Position numbers and translations under genes: made by a program. This document shows, in pieces, positions 27,056 through 42,362 of a DNA stretch of 64,000 nt. The stretch spans positions 124,001 to 188,000 of the forward strand of contig JAQSEB010000015.1 in NCBI GenBank assembly GCA_030063045.1, given 5' to 3'. The first letter of the stretch is position 1; the number at the start of each line of letters is the position of its first letter. The notes beneath the pieces were generated by a model. The model was not told where the DNA came from. It did no database searches and saw nothing but the letters and a program-made list of their open reading frames with translations. This DNA is from Pratylenchus scribneri (taxonomy: Eukaryota; Nematoda; Chromadorea; Rhabditida; Pratylenchidae).

Positions 27056-30000
27056 GAAAAATAATAGTATAAGAATAAGGGCAATTGTATGTATTTTTTT
27101 CAAGAAATCTTATTTTTTACCAAACTAAGTATATTTTGAGTGGGCGATAGAGCACTTGCCCATAATTCGCCTATTTTTGAAGATATTGAATTTTCGATTT
27201 CAGATTCAAAATCTACATAAAAAATACTACAAGAATCAACTTTAAAATTTGAAATCTTTTTTTTTAAAATTTTTCTATTATCAAATTTATGACGCAGTAT
27301 ATTTTGAGGGTCAATTGGACGGATGGCCATATCTCTTCAACTAATCCTACAAATCTTCTAATTTTTTGGGAAAAAATATAGTTTAATATTGGAAAAATAA
27401 TATTATAAGAATAAGGGCAATTGTATGTATTTTTTTCAAGAAATCTTATTTTTTACCTAACTATGTATATTTTGAGGGTCATATTTGAGGGTCAAATCGA
27501 CGGAAGGCCATAACTCGCCAATTTTTGAAGATATTGAATTTTCGTTTTCAGATTCAAAATCTACATAAAAAATACTACAAGAATCAACTTTAAAATTTGA
27601 AATCTTTTTTTTTTAAATTTTTCTATTATCAAATTTATGACGCAGTATATTTTGAGGGTCAATTGGACGGATGGCCATATCTCTTCAACTAATCCTACAA
27701 ATCTTCTAATTTTTTGGGAAAAAATATAGTTTAATATTGGAAAAATAATAGTATAAGAATAAGGGCAATTGTATGTATTTTTTTCAAGAAATCCTATTTT
27801 TTACCTAACTATGTATATTTTGAGGGTCATATTTGAGGGTCAAATCGACGGAAGGCCATAACTCGCCAATTTTTGAAGATATTGAATTTTCGTTTTCAGA
27901 TTCAAAATCTACATAAAAAATACTACAAGAATCAACTTTAAAATTTGAAATCTTTTTTTTTAAATTTTTCTATTATCAAATTTATGACGCAGTATATTTT
28001 GAGGGTCAATTGGACGGATGGCCATATCTCTTCAACTAATCCTACAAATCTTCTAATTTTTTGGGAAAAAATATAGTTTAATATTGGAAAAATAATAGTA
28101 TAAGAATAAGGGCAATTGTATGTATTTTTTTCAAGAAATCCTATTTTTTACCTAACTAGGTATATTTTGAGGGTCATATTTGAGGGTCAAATCGACGGAA
28201 GGCCATAACTCGCCAATTTTTGAAGATATTTAATTTTCGTTTACAGATTCAGAATCTACATAAAAAATATTACTAGAATCAACTTTTTAAAAATTTAAAA
28301 TCATTTTTTTTTGAAAATTTTTCTATTATCAAATTTATGACGCAGTATATTTTGGGGGTCAACTTGACGGATGGCCATATTTCTTAAAATTTTCCAACAA
28401 ATCTTCTAATTTTTTGGGAAAAAATATAGTTTAATATTGGAAAAATAATAGTATACGAATAAGGGCAATTGTATGTATTTTTTTCAAGAAATCTTATTTT
28501 TTACCTAACATGGTATATTTTGAGGGTCATATTTGAGGGTCAAATCGACGGAAGGCCATAACTCGCCAATTTTTGAAGATATTGAATTTTCGTTTTCAGA
28601 TTCAAAATCTACATAAAAAATACTACAAGAATCAACTTTAAAATTTGAAATCTTTTTTTTTTAAAATTTTTCTATTATCAAATTTATGACGCAGTATATT
28701 TTGAGGGTCAATTGGACGGATGGCCATATCTCTTCAACTAATCCTACAAATCTTCTAATTTTTTGGGAAAAAATATAGTTTAATATTGGAAAAATAATAT
28801 TATAAGAATAAGGGCAATTGTATGTATTTTTTTCAAGAAATCTTATTTTTTACCTAACTATGTATATTTTGAGGGTCATATTTGAGGGTCAAATCGACGG
28901 AAGGCCATAACTCGCCAATTTTTGAAGATATTGAATTTTCGTTTTCAGATTCAAAATCTACATAAAAAATACTACAAGAATCAACTTTAAAATTTGAAAT
29001 CTTTTTTTTTAAATTTTTCTATTATCAAATTTATGACGCAGTATATTTTGAGGGTCAATTGGACGGATGGCCATATCTCTTCAACTAATCCTACAAATCT
29101 TCTAATTTTTTGGGAAAAAATATAGTTTAATATTGGAAAAATAATAGTATAAGAATAAGGGCAATTGTATGTATTTTTTTCAAGAAATCCTATTTTTTAC
29201 CTAACTATGTATATTTTGAGGGTCATATTTGAGGGTCAAATCGACGGAAGTCCATAACTCGCCAATTTTTGAAGATATTGAATTTTTGTTTTCAGATTCA
29301 GAATCTACATAAAAAATACTACTAGAATCAACTTTTTAAAAATTTAAAATCATTTTTTTTTTTTGAAAATTTTTCTATTATCAAATTTATGACATTTTGG
29401 GGGTCAATTTGACGGATGGCCATATTTCTTAAAATTTTCCAACAAATCTTCTAATTTTTTGGGAAAAAATATAGTTTAATATTGGAAAAATAATAGTATA
29501 AGAATAAGGGCAATTGTATGTATTTTTTTCAAGAAATCTTATTTTTTACCAAACTAAGTATATTTTGAGTGGGCGATAGAGCACTTGCCCATAATTCGCC
29601 TATTTTTGAAGATATTGAATTTTCGATTTCAGATTCAAAATCTACATAAAAAATACTACAAGAATCAACTTTAAAATTTGAAATCTTTTTTTTTTAAATT
29701 TTTCTATTATCGAATTTATGACGCAGTATATTTTGAGGGTCAATTGGACGGATGGCCATATCTCTTCAACTAATCCTACAAATCTTCTAATTTTTTGGGA
29801 AAAAATATAGTTTAATATTGGAAAAATAATAGTATAAGAATAAGGGCAATTGTATGTATTTTTTTCAAGAAATCCTATTTTTTACCTAACTATGTATATT
29901 TTGAGGGTCATATTTGAGGGTCAAATCGACGGAAGGCCATAACTCGCCAATTTTTGTAGATATTGAATTTTCGTTTTCAGATTCAAAATCTACATAAAAA

Positions 30001-33000
30001 ATACTACAAGAATCAACTTTAAAATTTGAAATCTTTTTTTTTAAATTTTTCTATTATCAAATTTATGACGCAGTATATTTTGAGGGTCAATTGGACGGAT
30101 GGCCATATCTCTTCAACTAATCCTACAAATCTTCTAATTTTTTGGGAAAAAATATAGTTTAATATTGGAAAAATAATAGTATAAGAATAAGGGCAATTGT
30201 ATGTATTTTTTTCAAGAAATCCTATTTTTTACCTAACTAGGTATATTTTGAGGGTCATATTTGAGGGTCAAATCGACGGAAGGCCATAACTCGCCAATTT
30301 TTGAAGATATTTAATTTTCGTTTACAGATTCAGAATCTACATAAAAAATATTACTAGAATCAACTTTTTAAAAATTTAAAATCATTTTTTTTTGAAAATT
30401 TTTCTATTATCAAATTTATGACGCAGTATATTTTGGGGGTCAACTTGACGGATGGCCATATTTCTTAAAATTTTCCAACAAATCTTCTAATTTTTTGGGA
30501 AAAAATATAGTTTAATATTGGAAAAATAATAGTATACGAATAAGGGCAATTGTATGTATTTTTTTCAAGAAATCTTATTTTTTACCTAACATGGTATATT
30601 TTGAGGGTCATATTTGAGGGTCAAATCGACGGAAGGCCATAACTCGCCAATTTTTGAAGATATTGAATTTTCGTTTTCAGATTCAAAATCTACATAAAAA
30701 ATACTACAAGAATCAACTTTAAAATTTGAAATCTTTTTTTTTAAAATTTTTCTATTATCAAATTTATGACGCAGTATATTTTGAGGGTCAATTGGACGGA
30801 TGGCCATATCTCTTCAACTAATCCTACAAATCTTCTAATTTTTTGGGAAAAAATATAGTTTAATATTGGAAAAATAATATTATAAGAATAAGGGCAATTG
30901 TATGTATTTTTTTCAAGAAATCTTATTTTTTACCTAACTATGTATATTTTGAGGGTCATATTTGAGGGTCAAATCGACGGAAGGCCATAACTCGCCAATT
31001 TTTGAAGATATTGAATTTTCGTTTTCAGATTCAAAATCTACATAAAAAATACTACAAGAATCAACTTTAAAATTTGAAATCTTTTTTTTTAAATTTTTCT
31101 ATTATCAAATTTATGACGCAGTATATTTTGAGGGTCAATTGGACGGATGGCCATATCTCTTCAACTAATCCTACAAATCTTCTAATTTTTTGGGAAAAAA
31201 TATAGTTTAATATTGGAAAAATAATAGTATAAGAATAAGGGCAATTGTATGTATTTTTTTCAAGAAATCCTATTTTTTACCTAACTATGTATATTTTGAG
31301 GGTCATATTTGAGGGTCAAATCGACGGAAGTCCATAACTCGCCAATTTTTGAAGATATTGAATTTTTGTTTTCAGATTCAGAATCTACATAAAAAATACT
31401 ACTAGAATCAACTTTTTAAAAATTTAAAATCATTTTTTTTTTTTGAAAATTTTTCTATTATCAAATTTATGACGCAGTATATTTTGGGGGTCAATTTGAC
31501 GGATGGCCATATTTCTTAAAATTTTCCAACAAATCTTCTAATTTTTTGGGAAAAAATATAGTTTAATATTGGAAAAATAATAGTATAAGAATAAGGGCAA
31601 TTGTATGTATTTTTTTCAAGAAATCTTATTTTTTACCAAACTAAGTATATTTTGAGTGGGCGATAGAGCACTTGCCCATAATTCGCCTATTTTTGAAGAT
31701 ATTGAATTTTCGATTTCAGATTCAAAATCTACATAAAAAATACTACAAGAATCAACTTTAAAATTTGAAATCTTTTTTTTTTAAATTTTTCTATTATCGA
31801 ATTTATGACGCAGTATATTTTGAGGGTCAATTGGACGGATGGCCATATCTCTTCAACTAATCCTACAAATCTTCTAATTTTTTGGGAAAAAATATAGTTT
31901 AATATTGGAAAAATAATAGTATAAGAATAAGGGCAATTGTATGTATTTTTTTCAAGAAATCCTATTTTTTACCTAACTAGGTATATTTTGAGGGTCATAT
32001 TTGAGGGTCAAATCGACGGAAGGCCATAACTCGCCAATTTTTGAAGATATTGAATTTTCGTTTACAGATTCAGAATCTACATAAAAAATATTACTAGAAT
32101 CAACTTTTTAAAAATTTAAAATCATTTTTTTTTGAAAATTTTTCTATTATCAAATTTATGACGCAGTATATTTTGGGGGTCAATTTGACGGATGGCCATA
32201 TTTCTTAAAATTTTCCAACAAATCTTCTAATTTTTTGGGAAAAAATATAGTTTAATATTGGAAAAATAATAGTATAAGAATAAGGGCAATTGTATGTATT
32301 TTTTTCAAGAAATCTTATTTTTTACCAAACTAAGTATATTTTGAGTGGGCGATAGAGCACTTGCCCATAATTCGCCTATTTTTGAAGATATTGAATTTTC
32401 GATTTCAGATTCAAAATCTACATAAAAAATACTACAAGAATCAACTTTAAAATTTGAAATCTTTTTTTTTTAAATTTTTCTATTATCGAATTTATGACGC
32501 AGTATATTTTGAGGGTCAATTGGACGGATGGCCATATCTCTTCAACTAATCCTACAAATCTTCTAATTTTTTGGGAAAAAATATAGTTTAATATTGGAAA
32601 AATAATAGTATAAGAATAAGGGCAATTGTATGTATTTTTTTCAAGAAATCCTATTTTTTACCTAACTAGGTATATTTTGAGGGTCATATTTGAGGGTCAA
32701 ATCGACGGAAGGCCATAACTCGCCAATTTTTGAAGATATTGAATTTTCGTTTACAGATTCAGAATCTACATAAAAAATATTACTAGAATCAACTTTTTAA
32801 AAATTTAAAATCATTTTTTTTTGAAAATTTTTCTATTATCAAATTTATGACGCAGTATATTTTGGGGGTCAATTTGACGGATGGCCATATTTCTTAAAAT
32901 TTTCCAACAAATCTTCTAATTTTTTGGGAAAAAATATAGTTTAATATTGGAAAAATAATAGTATAAGAATAAGGGCAATTGTATGTATTTTTTTCAAGAA

Positions 33001-36000
33001 ATCTTATTTTTTACCAAACTAAGTATATTTTGAGTGGGCGATAGAGCACTTGCCCATAATTCGCCTATTTTTGAAGATATTGAATTTTCGATTTCAGATT
33101 CAAAATCTACATAAAAAATACTACAAGAATCAACTTTAAAATTTGAAATCTTTTTTTTTTAAATTTTTCTATTATCGAATTTATGACGCAGTATATTTTG
33201 AGGGTCAATTGGACGGATGGCCATATCTCTTCAACTAATCCTACAAATCTTCTAATTTTTTGGGAAAAAATATAGTTTAATATTGGAAAAATAATAGTAT
33301 AAGAATAAGGGCAATTGTATGTATTTTTTTCAAGAAATCCTATTTTTTACCTAACTAGGTATATTTTGAGGGTCATATTTGAGGGTCAAATCGACGGAAG
33401 GCCATAACTCGCCAATTTTTGAAGATATTGAATTTTCGTTTACAGATTCAGAATCTACATAAAAAATATTACTAGAATCAACTTTTTAAAAATTTAAAAT
33501 CATTTTTTTTTGAAAATTTTTCTATTATCAAATTTATGACGCAGTATATTTTGGGGGTCAATTTGACGGATGGCCATATTTCTTAAAATTTTCCAACAAA
33601 TCTTCTAATTTTTTGGGAAAAAATATAGTTTAATATTGGAAAAATAATAGTATAAGAATAAGGGCAATTGTATGTATTTTTTTCAAGAAATCCTATTTTT
33701 TACCTAACTAGGTATATTTTGAGGGTCATATTTGAGGGTCAAATCGACGGAAGGCCATAACTCGCCAATTTTTGAAGATATTGAATTTTCGTTTTCAGAT
33801 TCAAAATCTACATAAAAAATACTACAAGAATCAACTTTAAAAAATTTGAAATCTTTTTTATTTAAATTTTTCTATTATCGTATTTATGACGCAGTATATT
33901 TTGAGGGTCAATTGGACGGATGGCCATATCTCTTCAACTAATCCTTCAAATCTTCTATTTTTTTGGGAAAAAATATATTTTAATATTGAAAAAATAATAG
34001 TATAGGAATAAGGGCAATTGTTTGTATTTTTTTCAAGAAACCCTATTTTTTACCTAACTAAGTATATTTTGAGTGAGCGATAGAGCACTTGCCCATAATT
34101 CGCCTATTTTTGAAGATATTGAATTTTCGTTTTCAGATTCAAAATCTACATAAAAAATACTACAAGAATCAACTTTAAAAAAATTTGAAATCTTTTTTTT
34201 TTAAATTTTTCTATTATCGTATTTATGACGCAGTATATTTTGAGGGTCAATTGGACGGATGGCCATATCTCTTCAACTAATCCTTCAAATCTTCTAATTT
34301 TTTGGGAAAAAATATATTTTAATATTGTAAAAATAATAGTATAGGAATAAGGGCAATTGTATGTATTTTTTTTCAAGAAACCCTATTTTCTACCTAACTA
34401 AGTATATTTTGAGTGGGCGATAGAGCACTTGCCCATAATTCGCCTATTTTTGAAGATATTGAATTTTTGTTTTAAAATTCAGAATCTACATAAAAAATAC
34501 TACAAGAATCAACTTTAAAAAAATTTGAAATCTTTTTTTTTAAAATTTTTCTATTATCGTATTTATGACGCAGTATATTTTGAGGGTCAATTGGACGTAT
34601 GGCCATATCTCTTCAACTAATCCTACAAATCTTCTAATTTTTTGGGAAAATATATAGTTTAATATTGGAAAAATAATAGTATAAGAATAAGGGCAATTGT
34701 ATGTATTTTTTTCAAGAAATCCTATTTTTTACCTAACTATGTATATTTTGAGGGTCATATTTGAGGGTCAAATCGACGGAAGGCCATAACTCGCCAATTT
34801 TTGAAGATATTTAATTTTCGTTTACAGATTCAGAATCTACATAAAAAATACTACTAGAATCAACTTTTTAAAAATTTAAAATCATTTTTTTTTGAAAATT
34901 TTTCTATTATCAAATTTATGACGCAGTATATTTTGGGGGTCAATTGGACGGATGGTCATATCTCTTCAACTAATCCTACAAATCTTCTAATTTTTTGGGA
35001 AAAAATATAGTTTAATATTGGAAAAATAATATTATAAGAATAAGGGCAATTGTATGTATTTTTTTCAAGAAATCTTATTTTTTACCTAACTATGTATATT
35101 TTGAGGGTCATATTTGAGGGTCAAATCGACGGAAGGCCATAACTCGCCAATTTTTGAAGATATTGAATTTTCGTTTTCAGATTCAAAATCTACATAAAAA
35201 ATACTACAAGAATCAACTTTAAAATTTGAAATCTTTTTTTTTTAAATTTTTCTATTATCAAATTTATGACGCAGTATATTTTGAGGGTCAATTGGACGGA
35301 TGGCCATATCTCTTCAACTAATCCTACAAATCTTCTAATTTTTTGGGAAAAAATATAGTTTAATATTGGAAAAATAATAGTATAAGAATAAGGGCAATTG
35401 TATGTATTTTTTTCAAGAAATCCTATTTTTTACCTAACTATGTATATTTTGAGGGTCATATTTGAGGGTCAAATCGACGGAAGGCCATAACTCGCCAATT
35501 TTTGAAGATATTGAATTTTCGTTTTCAGATTCAAAATCTACATAAAAAATACTACAAGAATCAACTTTAAAATTTGAAATCTTTTTTTTTAAATTTTTCT
35601 ATTATCAAATTTATGACGCAGTATATTTTGAGGGTCAATTGGACGGATGGCCATATCTCTTCAACTAATCCTACAAATCTTCTAATTTTTTGGGAAAAAA
35701 TATAGTTTAATATTGGAAAAATAATAGTATAAGAATAAGGGCAATTGTATGTATTTTTTTCAAGAAATCCTATTTTTTACCTAACTATGTATATTTTGAG
35801 GGTCATATTTGAGGGTCAAATCGACGGAAGTCCATAACTCGCCAATTTTTGAAGATATTGAATTTTTGTTTTCAGATTCAGAATCTACATAAAAAATACT
35901 ACTAGAATCAACTTTTTAAAAATTTAAAATCATTTTTTTTTTGAAAATTTTTCTATTATCAAATTTATGACGCAGTATATTTTGGGGGTCAACTTGACGG

Positions 36001-39000
36001 ATGGCCATATTTCTTAAAATTTTCCAACAAATCTTCTAATTTTTTGGGAAAAAATATAGTTTAATATTGGAAAAATAATAGTATAAGAATAAGGGCAATT
36101 GTATGTATTTTTTTCAAGAAATCTTATTTTTTACCAAACTAAGTATATTTTGAGTGGGCGATAGAGCACTTGCCCATAATTCGCCTATTTTTGAAGATAT
36201 TGAATTTTCGATTTCAGATTCAAAATCTACATAAAAAATACTAAAAGAATCAACTTTAAAATTTGAAATCTTTTTTTTTTAAATTTTTCTATTATCGAAT
36301 TTATGACGCAGTATATTTTGAGGGTCAATTGGACGGATGGCCATATCTCTTCAACTAATCCTACAAATCTTCTAATTTTTTGGGAAAAAATATAGTTTAA
36401 TATTGGAAAAATAATAGTATAAGAATAAGGGCAATTGTATGTATTTTTTTCAAGAAATCCTATTTTTTACCTAACTAGGTATATTTTGAGGGTCATATTT
36501 GAGGGTCAAATCGACGGAAGGCCATAACTCACCAATTTTTGAAGATATTTAATTTTCGTTTACAGATTCAGAATCTACATAAAAAATATTACTAGAATCA
36601 ACTTTTTAAAAATTTAAAATCATTTTTTTTTGAAAATTTTTCTATTATCAAATTTATGACGCAGTATATTTTGGGGGTCAACTTGACGGATGGCCATATT
36701 TCTTAAAATTTTCCAACAAATCTTCTAATTTTTTGGGAAAAAATATAGTTTAATATTGGAAAAATAATAGTATACGAATAAGGGCAATTGTATGTATTTT
36801 TTTCAAGAAATCTTATTTTTTACCTAACATGGTATATTTTGAGGGTCATATTTGAGGGTCAAATCGACGGAAGGCCATAACTCGCCAATTTTTGAAGATA
36901 TTGTATTTTCGTTTTCAGATTCAAAATCTACATAAAAAATACTACAAGAATCAACTTTAAAATTTGAAATCTTTTTTTTTAAATTTTTCTATTATCAAAT
37001 TTATGACGCAGTATATTTTGAGGGTCAATTGGACGGATGGCCATATCTCTTCAACTAATCCTACAAATCTTCTAATTTTTTGGGAAAAAATATAGTTTAA
37101 TATTGGAAAAATAATAGTAAAAGAATAAGGGCAATTGTATGTATTTTTTTCAAGAAATCCTATTTTTTACCTAACTATGTATATTTTGAGGGTCATATTT
37201 GAGGGTCAAATCGACGGAAGTCCATAACTCGCCAATTTTTGAAGATATTGAATTTTTGTTTTCAGATTCAGAATCTACATAAAAAATACTACTAGAATCA
37301 ACTTTTTAAAAATTTAAAATCATTTTTTTTTTGAAAATTTTTCTATTATCAAATTTATGACGCAGTATATTTTGGGGGTCAATTTGACGGATGGCCATAT
37401 TTCTTAAAATTTTCCAACAAATCTTCTAATTTTTTGGGAAAAAATATAGTTTAATATTGGAAAAATAATAGTATAAGAATAAGGGCAATTGTATGTATTT
37501 TTTTCAAGAAATCTTATTTTTTACCAAACTAAGTATATTTTGAGTGGGCGATAGAGCACTTGCCCATAATTCGCCTATTTTTGAAGATATTGAATTTTTG
37601 TTTTAAAATTCAGAATCTACATAAAAAATACTACAAGAATCAACTTTAAAAAAATTTGAAATCTTTTTTTTTAAAATTTTTCTATTATCGTATTTATGAC
37701 GCAGTATATTTTGAGGGTCAATTGGACGTATGGCCATATCTCTTCAACTAATCCTACAAATCTTCTAATTTTTTGGGAAAAAATATAGTTTAATATTGGA
37801 AAAATAATAGTATAAGAATAAGGGCAATTGTATGTATTTTTTTCAAGAAATCCTATTTTTTACCTAACTATGTATATTTTGAGGGTCATATTTGAGGGTC
37901 AAATCGACGGAAGGCCATAACTCGCCAATTTTTGAAGATATTTAATTTTCGTTTACAGATTCAGAATCTACATAAAAAATACTACTAGAATCAACTTTTT
38001 AAAAATTTAAAATCATTTTTTTTTGAAAATTTTTCTATTATCAAATTTATGACGCAGTATATTTTGGGGGTCAATTGGACGGATGGCCATATCTCTTCAA
38101 CTAATCCTACAAATCTTCTAATTTTTTGGGAAAAAATATAGTTTAATATTGGAAAAATAATATTATAAGAATAAGGGCAATTGTATGTATTTTTTTCAAG
38201 AAATCTTATTTTTTACCTAACTATGTATATTTTGAGGGTCATATTTGAGGGTCAAATCGACGGAAGGCCATAACTCGCCAATTTTTGAAGATATTGAATT
38301 TTCGTTTTCAGATTCAAAATCTACATAAAAAATACTACAAGAATCAACTTTAAAATTTGAAATCTTTTTTTTTAAATTTTTCTATTATCAAATTTATGAC
38401 GCAGTATATTTTGAGGGTCAATTGGACGGATGGCCATATCTCTTCAACTAATCCTACAAATCTTCTAATTTTTTGGGAAAAAATATAGTTTAATATTGGA
38501 AAAATAATAGTATAAGAATAAGGGCAATTGTATGTATTTTTTTCAAGAAATCCTATTTTTTACCTAACTATGTATATTTTGAGGGTCATATTTGAGGGTC
38601 AAATCGACGGAAGTCCATAACTCGCCAATTTTTGAAGATATTGAATTTTTGTTTTCAGATTCAGAATCTACATAAAAAATACTACTAGAATCAACTTTTT
38701 AAAAATTTAAAATCATTTTTTTTTTGAAAATTTTTCTATTATCAAATTTATGACGCAGTATATTTTGGGGGTCAATTTGACGGATGGCCATATTTCTTAA
38801 AATTTTCCAACAAATCTTCTAATTTTTTGGGAAAAAATATAGTTTAATATTGGAAAAATAATAGTATAAGAATAAGGGCAATTGTATGTATTTTTTTCAA
38901 GAAATCTTATTTTTTACCAAACTAAGTATATTTTGAGTGGGCGATAGAGCACTTGCCCATAATTCGCCTATTTTTGAAGATATTGAATTTTCGATTTCAG

Positions 39001-41974
39001 ATTCAAAATCTACATAAAAAATACTAAAAGAATCAACTTTAAAATTTGAAATCTTTTTTTTTTAAATTTTTCTATTATCGAATTTATGACGCAGTATATT
39101 TTGAGGGTCAATTGGACGGATGGCCATATCTCTTCAACTAATCCTACAAATCTTCTAATTTTTTGGGAAAAAATATAGTTTAATATTGGAAAAATAATAG
39201 TATAAGAATAAGGGCAATTGTATGTATTTTTTTCAAGAAATCCTATTTTTTACCTAACTAGGTATATTTTGAGGGTCATATTTGAGGGTCAAATCGACGG
39301 AAGGCCATAACTCACCAATTTTTGAAGATATTTAATTTTCGTTTACAGATTCAGAATCTACATAAAAAATATTACTAGAATCAACTTTTTAAAAATTTAA
39401 AATCATTTTTTTTTGAAAATTTTTCTATTATCAAATTTATGACGCAGTATATTTTGGGGGTCAACTTGACGGATGGCCATATTTCTTAAAATTTTCCAAC
39501 AAATCTTCTAATTTTTTGGGAAAAAATATAGTTTAATATTGGAAAAATAATAGTATACGAATAAGGGCAATTGTATGTATTTTTTTCAAGAAATCTTATT
39601 TTTTACCTAACATGGTATATTTTGAGGGTCATATTTGAGGGTCAAATCGACGGAAGGCCATAACTCGCCAATTTTTGAAGATATTGAATTTTCGTTTTCA
39701 GATTCAAAATCTACATAAAAAATACTACAAGAATCAACTTTAAAATTTGAAATCTTTTTTTTTTAAATTTTTCTATTATCAAATTTATGACGCAGTATAT
39801 TTTGAGGGTCAATTGGACGGATGGCCATATCTCTTCAACTAATCCTACAAATCTTCTAATTTTTTGGGAAAAAATATAGTTTAATATTGGAAAAATAATA
39901 GTATAAGAATAAGGGCAATTGTATGTATTTTTTTCAAGAAATCTTATTTTTTACCAAACTAAGTATATTTTGAGTGGGCGATAGAGCACTTGCCCATTAT
40001 TCGCCAATTTTTGAAGATATTTAATTTTCGTTTACAGATTCAGAATCTACATAAAAAATATTACTAGAATCAACTTTTTAAAAATTTAAAATCATTTTTT
40101 TTTGAAAATTTTTCTATTATCAAATTTATGACGCAGTATATTTTGGGGGTCAACTTGACGGATGGCCATATTTCTTAAAATTTTCCAACAAATCTTCTAA
40201 TTTTTTGGGAAAAAATATAGTTTAATTGGAAAAATAATAGTATACGAATAAGGGCAATTGTATGTATTTTTTTCAAGAAATCTTATTTTTTACCTAACAT
40301 GGTATATTTTGAGGGTCATATTTGAGGGTCAAATCGGCGGATGGCCATATCTCTTCAACTAATCCTACAAATCTTCTAATTTTTGGGAAAAAATATAGTT
40401 TAATATTGGAAAAATAATAGTATAAGAATAAGGGCAATTGTATGTATTTTTTTCAAGAAATCCTATTTTTTACCTAACTATGTATATTTTGAGGGTCATA
40501 TTTGAGGGTCAAATCGACGGAAGTCCATAACTCGCCAATTTTTGAAGATATTGAATTTTTGTTTTCAGATTCAGAATCTACATAAAAAATACTACTAGAA
40601 TCAACTTTTTAAAAATTTAAAATCATTTTTTTTTTGAAAATTTTTCTATTATCAAATTTATGACGCAGTATATTTTGGGGGTCAACTTGACGGATGGCCA
40701 TATTTCTTAAAATTTTCCAACAAATCTTCTAATTTTTTGGGAAAAAATATATTTTAATATTGGAAAAATAATAGTATAGGAATAAGGGCAATTGTTTGTA
40801 TTTTTTTCAAGAAACCCTATTTTTTACCTAACTAATAAGTATATTTTGAGTGGGCGATAGAGCACTTGCCCATAATTCGCCTATTTTTGAAGATATTGAA
40901 TTTTCGTTTTCAGATTCAGAATCTACATAAAAAATACTACAAGAATCAACTTTAAAAAATTTGAAATCTTTTTTTTTTAAATTTTTCTATTATCGTATTT
41001 ATGACGCAGTATATTTTGAGGGTCAATTGGACGGATGGCCATATCTCTTCAACTAATCCTTCAAATCTTCTAATTTTTTGGGAAAAAATATATTTTAATA
41101 TAGAAAAAATAATAGTATAGGAATAAGGGCAATTGTTTGTATTTTTTTCAAGAAACCCTATTTTTTACCTAACTAAGTATATTTTGAGTGGGCGATAGAG
41201 CACTTGCCCATAATTCGCCTATTTTTGAAGATATTGAATTTTCGATTTCAGATTCAAAATCTACATAAAAAATACTACAAGAATCAACTTTAAAATTTGA
41301 AATCTTTTTTTTTAAAATTTTTCTATTATCGTATTTATGACGCAGTATATTTTGAGGGTCAATTGGACGGATGGCCATATCTCTTCAACTAATCCTACAA
41401 ATCTTCTAATTTTTTGGGAAAAAATATAGTTTAATATTGGAAAAATAATAGTATAAAAATAAGGGCAATTGTATGTATTTTTTTCAAGAAATCTTATTTT
41501 TTACCTAACATGGTATATTTTGAGGGTCATATTTGAGGGTCAAATCGGCGGAAGGCCATATCTCTTAAAATTTTCAACAAATCTTCTAATTTTTTGGGAA
41601 AAAATATAGTTTAATATTGGAAAAATAATAGTATAAGAATAAGGGCAATTGTATGTATTTTTTTCAAGAAATCGTATTTTTTACCTAACTAGGTATATTT
41701 TGAGGGTCAAATCGACGGAAGGCCATAACTCGCCAATTTTTGAAGATATTTAATTTTCGTTTACAGATTCAGAATCTACATAAAAAATATTACTAGAATC
41801 AACTTTTTAAAAATTTAAAATCATTTTTTTTTGAAAATTTTTCTATTATCAAATTTATGACGCAGTATATTTTGGGGGTCAACTTGACGGATGGCCATAT
41901 TTCTTAAAATTTTCCAACAAATCTTCTGATTTTTTGGGAAAAAATATAGTTTAATATTATAAAAATAATAGTAT
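27051..41974. repeat. Satellite DNA array, right block and array boundary
   Basis: The same array resumes in phase directly after the retrotransposon: the B-half sequence broken at 22312 continues at 27051. It ends abruptly at about 41974, inside the stretch that normally reads ATAATAGTATA(A/G)GAATAAGG. Three consecutive two-unit blocks start at 31981, 32670 and 33359, an exact 689-bp spacing. The last 2 kb are more disordered than the interior, with chimeric half units starting near 40306 and 41516, a TAA insertion near 40832 and an unusual AATATAGAAAAAATAA at about 41096. Greater disorder at the edge than in the middle of a satellite is the usual expectation. Confidence 0.97.
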
Positions 41975-42362
41975 CTTGCATTGTTAATGAAAGATATTTT
42001 TTATAAAGAAGAAATCAAAAAACATAGCTTTCGTTAAACAATTGGCTTATTTGCTTCCACAAATTGTTTCTCGTTGAAAAGTCCCAGCAAACACTTGGGG
42101 GCGTTGGCCATTTTTTCTCACCCATCGAATATCGATAGCAATCGATCGTCAAGCCTTTTCCGTTCTCGAACTCCTTTTAATATGATGGATTTTTTCTTTT
42201 TACCAGAAAACTAGGCTAACAATAGTGGATTATATAAATAAAAATTTGAAAATTCATTTTATATATTTATTGGGTTTATTAATAGATATAAATTTATAGG
42301 TCTTTAAAAAATAAAATATTGAATTGAATTTTGGAATAAAATTTTATATTATTTCCTCTTTT
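41975..42362. other. Satellite-to-gene transition, no gene seen
   Basis: Unique AT-rich sequence between the satellite edge and the stop codon of the prolyl hydroxylase gene. It presumably contains that gene's 3' UTR. A short open frame on the plus strand from 42324 is antisense to the hydroxylase exons and is not supported as a gene. Confidence 0.7.

Noticed and set aside
1..41974. A CRISPR-like array or other prokaryotic repeat system
   Set aside because: Units are about 348 bp, contiguous, without unique spacers, and beside intron-containing genes. This is satellite DNA.
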